Of a stretch of 19,937 bases of DNA, positions 16,214-19,937 are shown in pieces. The position numbers and the translations under genes were made by a program. Origin of the DNA: CAZKEG01 sp964601575 (lineage in GTDB: Bacteria; Desulfobacterota; Thermodesulfobacteria; Thermodesulfobacteriales; Thermodesulfatatoraceae). Every line of letters begins with the position of its first letter. Positions within the stretch are counted from its first letter, which is position 1. Under the pieces are notes generated by a model. That model was not told the DNA's origin, searched no databases, and saw nothing but the letters and a program-made list of their open reading frames with translations. Where the stretch lies: positions 1 through 19,937 of the forward strand of contig CAZROA010000103.1 of NCBI GenBank assembly GCA_964601575.1, in the 5' to 3' direction.

Positions 16214-17214
16214 AAACGCCGCTGCCAGCCGCGGGCAACCATCAGGTCTTCAAACAGTTTGCGCAACTCGATAAAGGCCTCGTGGTCACCGCCGCGGTCA
16301 GGATGAAGCTTTTGAGCCCGCCGGCGGAAGAGGCGAAGGATGTCTTCCTTGCCCATCCGCCAAAGTTCTTCTTCAGAGACACCAAAGACCTTGGCAGCGC
16401 GAGAAAGGACCTTCCGGGCTGCAGCCTGACGTTCACGCATCATCCGGGCCTTTTGTCTCTCAAAATAGGCCCGATCCTTTTCCAGACGATCAAAGTGCAT
16501 GATCACATATCGGGAGAGATAATCCTGAAGGACCGTCTCTTCACTAAGCCCCATACGATAACTCTCATCCGCTGCAATTTTGCACAGTTCTTCAAGGAAA
16601 AAGAGATCTATCTCTTCCAACAATTGGGCCTCGGGGACAAACTTGGTCAGACGATGGGTAAAATAACGCGCCAGCCCAAAGGAGGCATAGATATAGGCCA
16701 ATGTCTCCCGAGGTTTTAAGCGCATTTCTTTATCCATGATGAGTTGTTCGATCTCATCCCGTGACTTGTCCTTGAGTACGTTCAAAAAGGGGAGCGGGCG
16801 CTCAAGGAGCGGATCTATATTCACGCCACCGAACTTCAAAAAGGTGAGCCTTCGCCGATCAAACAGGTGAAATTTCTCCTGGAGTTTCAATTGCTCTCGG
16901 GCTGGGAGCCGGGGTCTCCTTTTTAGCTGATAATGGGCGGAAAAGTTATCGATAGTGCGCCGAATCTCAGGTTTTACAAAGCGCCAGAAGATCTTTTCAA
17001 GCTCCCATTGGTCGGTCTTGACCCCTCTTTCTTCAATGGCCTTTAAGACATGTTCATCAATGTAAAAGCTATTTCCACCAGAATAGACGATATAACGGGC
17101 TGGATCTTCCCCTAGGGCAAAGAGATCGCGGCTTTGCCATACCCCGTCTCTAAAGACGGACTCACGGATAAAAAAGTAAGTGTGACCACCGAGTTCTTTA
17201 CGAGCTAAATACAC
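16210..17214 (-). CDS. J-domain protein with unrecognised N-terminal region
   Basis: The 334-residue protein ends in a J-domain-like segment (about 271-325) with the HPD tripeptide at 304-306 (KLHPDRGGDHEAF), which in the family stimulates DnaK ATPase. Residues 1-260 are rich in charged helices and aromatics (for example a W-x-F region near 70-80 and KMRFxP-like stretches). I do not recognise a named domain there. It lacks the Gly/Phe and zinc-finger regions of DnaJ, so it is a specialised co-chaperone rather than DnaJ. The GTG at 17214 is chosen because GAGAGG lies 6-7 bases before it and no ATG follows closely. It overlaps the macro gene stop by 4 bases in tail-to-tail orientation and follows selB by 103 bases. 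Confidence 0.8.
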   Translation of the reverse strand: MYLARKELGGHTYFFIRESVFRDGVWQSRDLFALGEDPARYIVYSGGNSFYIDEHVLKAIEERGVKTDQWELEKIFWRFVKPEIRRTIDNFSAHYQLKRRPRLPAREQLKLQEKFHLFDRRRLTFLKFGGVNIDPLLERPLPFLNVLKDKSRDEIEQLIMDKEMRLKPRETLAYIYASFGLARYFTHRLTKFVPEAQLLEEIDLFFLEELCKIAADESYRMGLSEETVLQDYLSRYVIMHFDRLEKDRAYFERQKARMMRERQAAARKVLSRAAKVFGVSEEELWRMGKEDILRLFRRRAQKLHPDRGGDHEAFIELRKLFEDLMVARGWQRRF

Positions 17215-17317
17215 GATGACCTCTCTTTATAATATTTTTCGACCAGAGATCTTTGGTTTGGAATTTACGTTTTGTTTTTGAATTTAGAATAATTCTATCA
17301 AGAAAATGAGTTTCTTT

Positions 17318-19240
17318 CTATGTCTTCCCCCGCAGGACGCGCTTATCCCCTAGGCGGATGGTGATCTTTTGCTGATCTAAGTATTCAAGGAGGGGGATGA
17401 GGTACTTCCGAGAGGCACCTTCGGTGAGTTTACGAAAGTCTCCCACCGCCATTTCGGAATGAGTCTTAAAGAACTCAAGCACCCTCTTTTTGATCTCCTC
17501 TAGGACCTCAGCGTGATAGACGAGATTTTCTTTGATCCGTACCAACCGCCCTTCCTTAAGGAGTAGGCCAAAGATCTCCATGGTAAGAGAGGGATTCTCC
17601 CTGAAACGAGAGAGTATCTCGTCTTTGTCCGCGGGTTGAAATCCCTCCCGCCGAAAGGCCTCCTCGATTTGGCGTTTAAGTCTTCCCAGATCTTCGGCCA
17701 AAACGATCTGGTGGGTGGCCAGCCGCACGAGCTCCTTTTCGCGAAAGATTTTTCCCTTTTTCTCAAGCTCTTCAAGCATCTTCTCAAAGACCCGGGCCTC
17801 AAGTCCAGAGGGCAGGCGCTGACGTAGATCTTCCTTAGAAAGCCCCATCCTCAAGGGAAATTTCTCATGAAATTTTTTGAGCCGGGTGAGGATCTCCTCC
17901 TTTAGCCGCTGGTAAATCTTTGTTGACAAATAGAGATCTCTACCCTCCACCTGGACCCTCTTGACCTTCCCCTGATTACTTAGGACCCGCAGGATCTCTT
18001 CTAAGGCCTGACCAAAAATAGAAACCCGCAGGGCGATCTTTTCCTTGGTAAGCCCCAGGACCCCGGCCCGATCTAAGTGGTAGAGGATGATCTCTTGCGG
18101 TTCTCCATCTCGCAGGAGCTTAAGTTCCTCAAGCTGATGTCTCTGCGATCGCTTTCGCCGGCGGGCTAAGGGATCGAGCACCACCCCGCCTCCGATGGTA
18201 ATCATGGGCGAATAGCTACGGATGACAAAATGATCTCCCCTCCAACAGGCCACCGGGGTTTCCAGACGGATCTGGGCCAGGACCTTCTGGCCAGGCAGGA
18301 CCTTTTCCTGACCAAAGAGCACCACTCGACCCAGGATCTCACTGGTCCCGAGATGAAAACGCACGCGGGTATTATGCGCCAAGGGCCTTGGGGCACTAGA
18401 AAGATATTGAAGGTCAATATCCAAAATATAGCTTGGTTGAAGGACACCGGGATGGGCCACTACGTCTCCGCGTTCTATTTCTTCCTTTTCTATACCCTGA
18501 AGATTTAGGGCTGTGCGCTGGCCAGCTTCCCCGAAATCTCGATCCTCTCCGTGGACCTGGATCCGGCGCACTTTGGTCTTAAGCCCCTTGGGATAGACCA
18601 TTACTTCATCGCCAAGCCCGATCCTTCCCGAAATGGTGGTCCCGGTGACTACAGTCCCAAAGCCCTTGATGACAAAGACCCGATCAATGGGTAAACGAAA
18701 CGGCCCTTCAGCCGGGCGGTCGGGTATTTGGGCCACCAATTCGTCCAAGACCTTGATCAATTCCTCAAGGCCTTCTCCGGTGACCGCCGAAACGGCAACC
18801 ATCGGTGCACCTTCAAGAAAGGTTCCCTTCATGGCCTCGGTGATATCTTCCTTAATCAATTCCAACCACTCTTCATCGACCAGGTCTTTCTTGGTGATGA
18901 CCACCACCCCGGATTTGACTCCAAGGAGCTGGCAAATCTCTAGATGCTCCCTAGTCTGAGGCATGACCCCTTCGTCAGCGGCAATGACCAGGGCCACCAG
19001 GTCTACCCCGCTGGCCCCGGCCACCATATTTTTGATAAAGCGCTCATGCCCCGGCACATCGACGATGCCAAGGCGTATGCCGCTCGGCAAAGTCAAATGG
19101 GCAAAGCCGAGTTCAATGGTGATGCCCCGTTGTTTTTCTTCCTTTAGGCGATCAGTATCTATGCCGGTCAAGGCCTTGACCAAAGTGGTCTTACCGTGGT
19201 CGATATGGCCGGCTGTCCCCAAGATAACGCGTTTTATCAT
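17318..19240 (-). CDS. selB: Selenocysteine-specific translation elongation factor SelB
   Basis: SelB brings Sec-tRNA to the ribosome at UGA codons marked by a SECIS hairpin. The 640-residue length is typical. The GTPase part has G1 GTAGHIDHGKT (8-18), the RGITI switch (38-42), G3 DVPGHERF (61-68) and G4 TKKD (116-119); T in place of N in G4 is usual for SelB and separates it from EF-Tu. EF-Tu-like beta-barrels follow to about 375. The rest is helical and charged, fitting the winged-helix repeats that bind SECIS RNA; the end LGDKRVLRGKT is also SelB-like. The ATG at 19240 has an AAGAGG site. selA and the tRNA gene selC are not in the window. It gives direct support for reading the hdrA TGA as selenocysteine. 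Stop codon TAG. Confidence 0.96.
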   Translation of the reverse strand: MIKRVILGTAGHIDHGKTTLVKALTGIDTDRLKEEKQRGITIELGFAHLTLPSGIRLGIVDVPGHERFIKNMVAGASGVDLVALVIAADEGVMPQTREHLEICQLLGVKSGVVVITKKDLVDEEWLELIKEDITEAMKGTFLEGAPMVAVSAVTGEGLEELIKVLDELVAQIPDRPAEGPFRLPIDRVFVIKGFGTVVTGTTISGRIGLGDEVMVYPKGLKTKVRRIQVHGEDRDFGEAGQRTALNLQGIEKEEIERGDVVAHPGVLQPSYILDIDLQYLSSAPRPLAHNTRVRFHLGTSEILGRVVLFGQEKVLPGQKVLAQIRLETPVACWRGDHFVIRSYSPMITIGGGVVLDPLARRRKRSQRHQLEELKLLRDGEPQEIILYHLDRAGVLGLTKEKIALRVSIFGQALEEILRVLSNQGKVKRVQVEGRDLYLSTKIYQRLKEEILTRLKKFHEKFPLRMGLSKEDLRQRLPSGLEARVFEKMLEELEKKGKIFREKELVRLATHQIVLAEDLGRLKRQIEEAFRREGFQPADKDEILSRFRENPSLTMEIFGLLLKEGRLVRIKENLVYHAEVLEEIKKRVLEFFKTHSEMAVGDFRKLTEGASRKYLIPLLEYLDQQKITIRLGDKRVLRGKT

Positions 19241-19285
19241 TTGGCCGCCTCTTAAAAAGCCACTTAAGGCACGGATAATTTTGAT

Positions 19286-19321
19286 TTTTTAGAGATAAAT
19301 CCTAGACTTATTCTCTAAAAA
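19286..19321. repeat. 36-bp inverted repeat in the selB-cas6 divergent spacer
   Basis: Arms TTTTTAGAGATAA (19286-19298) and TTA-T-TCTCTAAAAA (19308-19321) pair in 13 positions around one bulged T and a 9-base loop. In both transcription directions the stem is followed by A rather than T, so it is not a normal terminator. A protein-binding operator for the divergent selB and cas6 promoters is one reading. The rest of 19241-19427 is AT-rich, and I see no tRNA in it. Confidence 0.55.
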
Positions 19322-19427
19322 GGTTTGTCTTCCCTGACAAGGGGCCAAAAACGAAAATACTTCGCTCTAATTTTGTTTCTCAAAGGGTCTTTCTTCAGGT
19401 AGAAAAAGATGTTTGAGGGTGGGGGTA

Positions 19428-19937
19428 ATGCGTATCGTCATAAGGCTTGAACCAAAAGAGGGTAAGCTTTTTCTCCCTGTGCACTATAATCATTTAGTGC
19501 AATCCATGATCTATGCCTCATTGGAGGTGGCCTTAGCCCGTTGGTTTCATGAAGAGGGTTTTCTCTATCGCAAGAGGAAATTCAAACTATTTACCTTTTC
19601 CAGGGTCTTGGCCCGTAAAACAGAATTTCTCAAGGAGGAACGAAAGCTCCTCTTCCACCCACCTATTTATCTGAAAATCGCTTCGGTCGAGACCAAACTC
19701 TTGGAATCCCTAGCTACTCATTTGGTCAAGGAACCGTTGGTTCGTCTTGGGAGCACAGAGTGTGTGCTTAAGTCCGTAGAAGTAGAGATGCCGGTGAAGG
19801 CCAAAGGCCTGGTGTTGGTCAGAACCCTTTCCCCGATCACTATTCATAGCACCCTTGAAACCCCTGAAGGCAAAAAGAAGACCTATTTTTACCAGCCCTT
19901 TGAAGAAGAATTTTCCGAGCAGATCATGGCCAACCTA
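19428..19937 (+). CDS. cas6: CRISPR-associated endoribonuclease Cas6, partial (C-terminus off right edge)
   Basis: The first 170 residues are visible, and the frame is open to the window end. The start MRIVIRLEP, the NHLVQSMIY segment, WFHEEGF and the later HPPIYLKIAS and RTLSPITIHS stretches are typical of the Cas6 (COG1583) RAMP fold, which cuts precursor CRISPR RNA within the repeats. H41 of WFHEEGF sits where Cas6 enzymes have their catalytic histidine, followed by basic residues 48-53. The C-terminal glycine-rich loop lies beyond the window. The ATG at 19428 has a GAGGGT/GGGGGT ribosome site. No repeats or other cas genes are in view; a type I or III CRISPR-Cas operon is expected downstream. 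The gene is divergent from selB. Confidence 0.9.
   Translation, partial: MRIVIRLEPKEGKLFLPVHYNHLVQSMIYASLEVALARWFHEEGFLYRKRKFKLFTFSRVLARKTEFLKEERKLLFHPPIYLKIASVETKLLESLATHLVKEPLVRLGSTECVLKSVEVEMPVKAKGLVLVRTLSPITIHSTLETPEGKKKTYFYQPFEEEFSEQIMANL

Noticed and set aside
19241..19427. tRNA-Sec (selC) upstream of selB
   Set aside because: No T-arm-like GGTTC motif or long acceptor stem is present; the spacer is AT-rich with only the inverted repeat.

Overview
The window looks like a piece of chromosome from a strictly anaerobic, probably thermophilic and autotrophic bacterium, most likely of the Desulfobacterota/Thermodesulfobacteria type. This is an inference from gene content: Wood-Ljungdahl genes, a heterodisulfide-reductase-type flavoprotein, an archaeal-type split glutamate synthase, SelB, a sigma-54 regulator and Cas6. 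GC is near one half, and nearly all genes lie on the minus strand.

Minus-strand block 1 (about 7714 down to the left edge) is a carbon-fixation cluster in the order fhs (formate-THF ligase), folD (methylene-THF dehydrogenase/cyclohydrolase), cooS (Ni-Fe-S CO dehydrogenase), then a large HdrA-type flavoprotein that runs off the left edge. The HdrA frame holds one in-frame TGA at codon 60, exactly where the family has the second cysteine of an NDCxxC motif. The same frame then stays open for about 850 more codons with HdrA signatures throughout. A 6-bp stem with a GGUC loop lies 21 bases beyond the TGA and fits a bacterial SECIS element. A gene for the selenocysteine elongation factor SelB lies elsewhere in the window. 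I read this as a selenoprotein HdrA that ordinary gene calling would split into a 59-residue fragment plus a start-less frame.

Minus-strand block 2 (14095 to 7889) is a compact run: a three-gene archaeal-type glutamate synthase (FMN/ferredoxin subunit, class II glutamine amidotransferase, GXGXG subunit), purM overlapping the GXGXG gene, and a two-domain kinase (APH-like fold plus P-loop kinase). The first two enzyme systems share glutamine and amino-nitrogen metabolism.

From 14177 to 17214 there is an orphan NtrC-type sigma-54 regulator, a divergent macro-domain (ADP-ribose) protein, and a J-domain protein whose stop codon overlaps that of the macro gene tail to tail. selB follows (19240 to 17318). 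A 187-base divergent spacer with a 36-bp inverted repeat then separates selB from cas6, which runs off the right edge and suggests a CRISPR-Cas locus beyond it.

There is no gene-free stretch over 300 bases. I saw no tRNA, rRNA, insertion sequence or CRISPR repeats.
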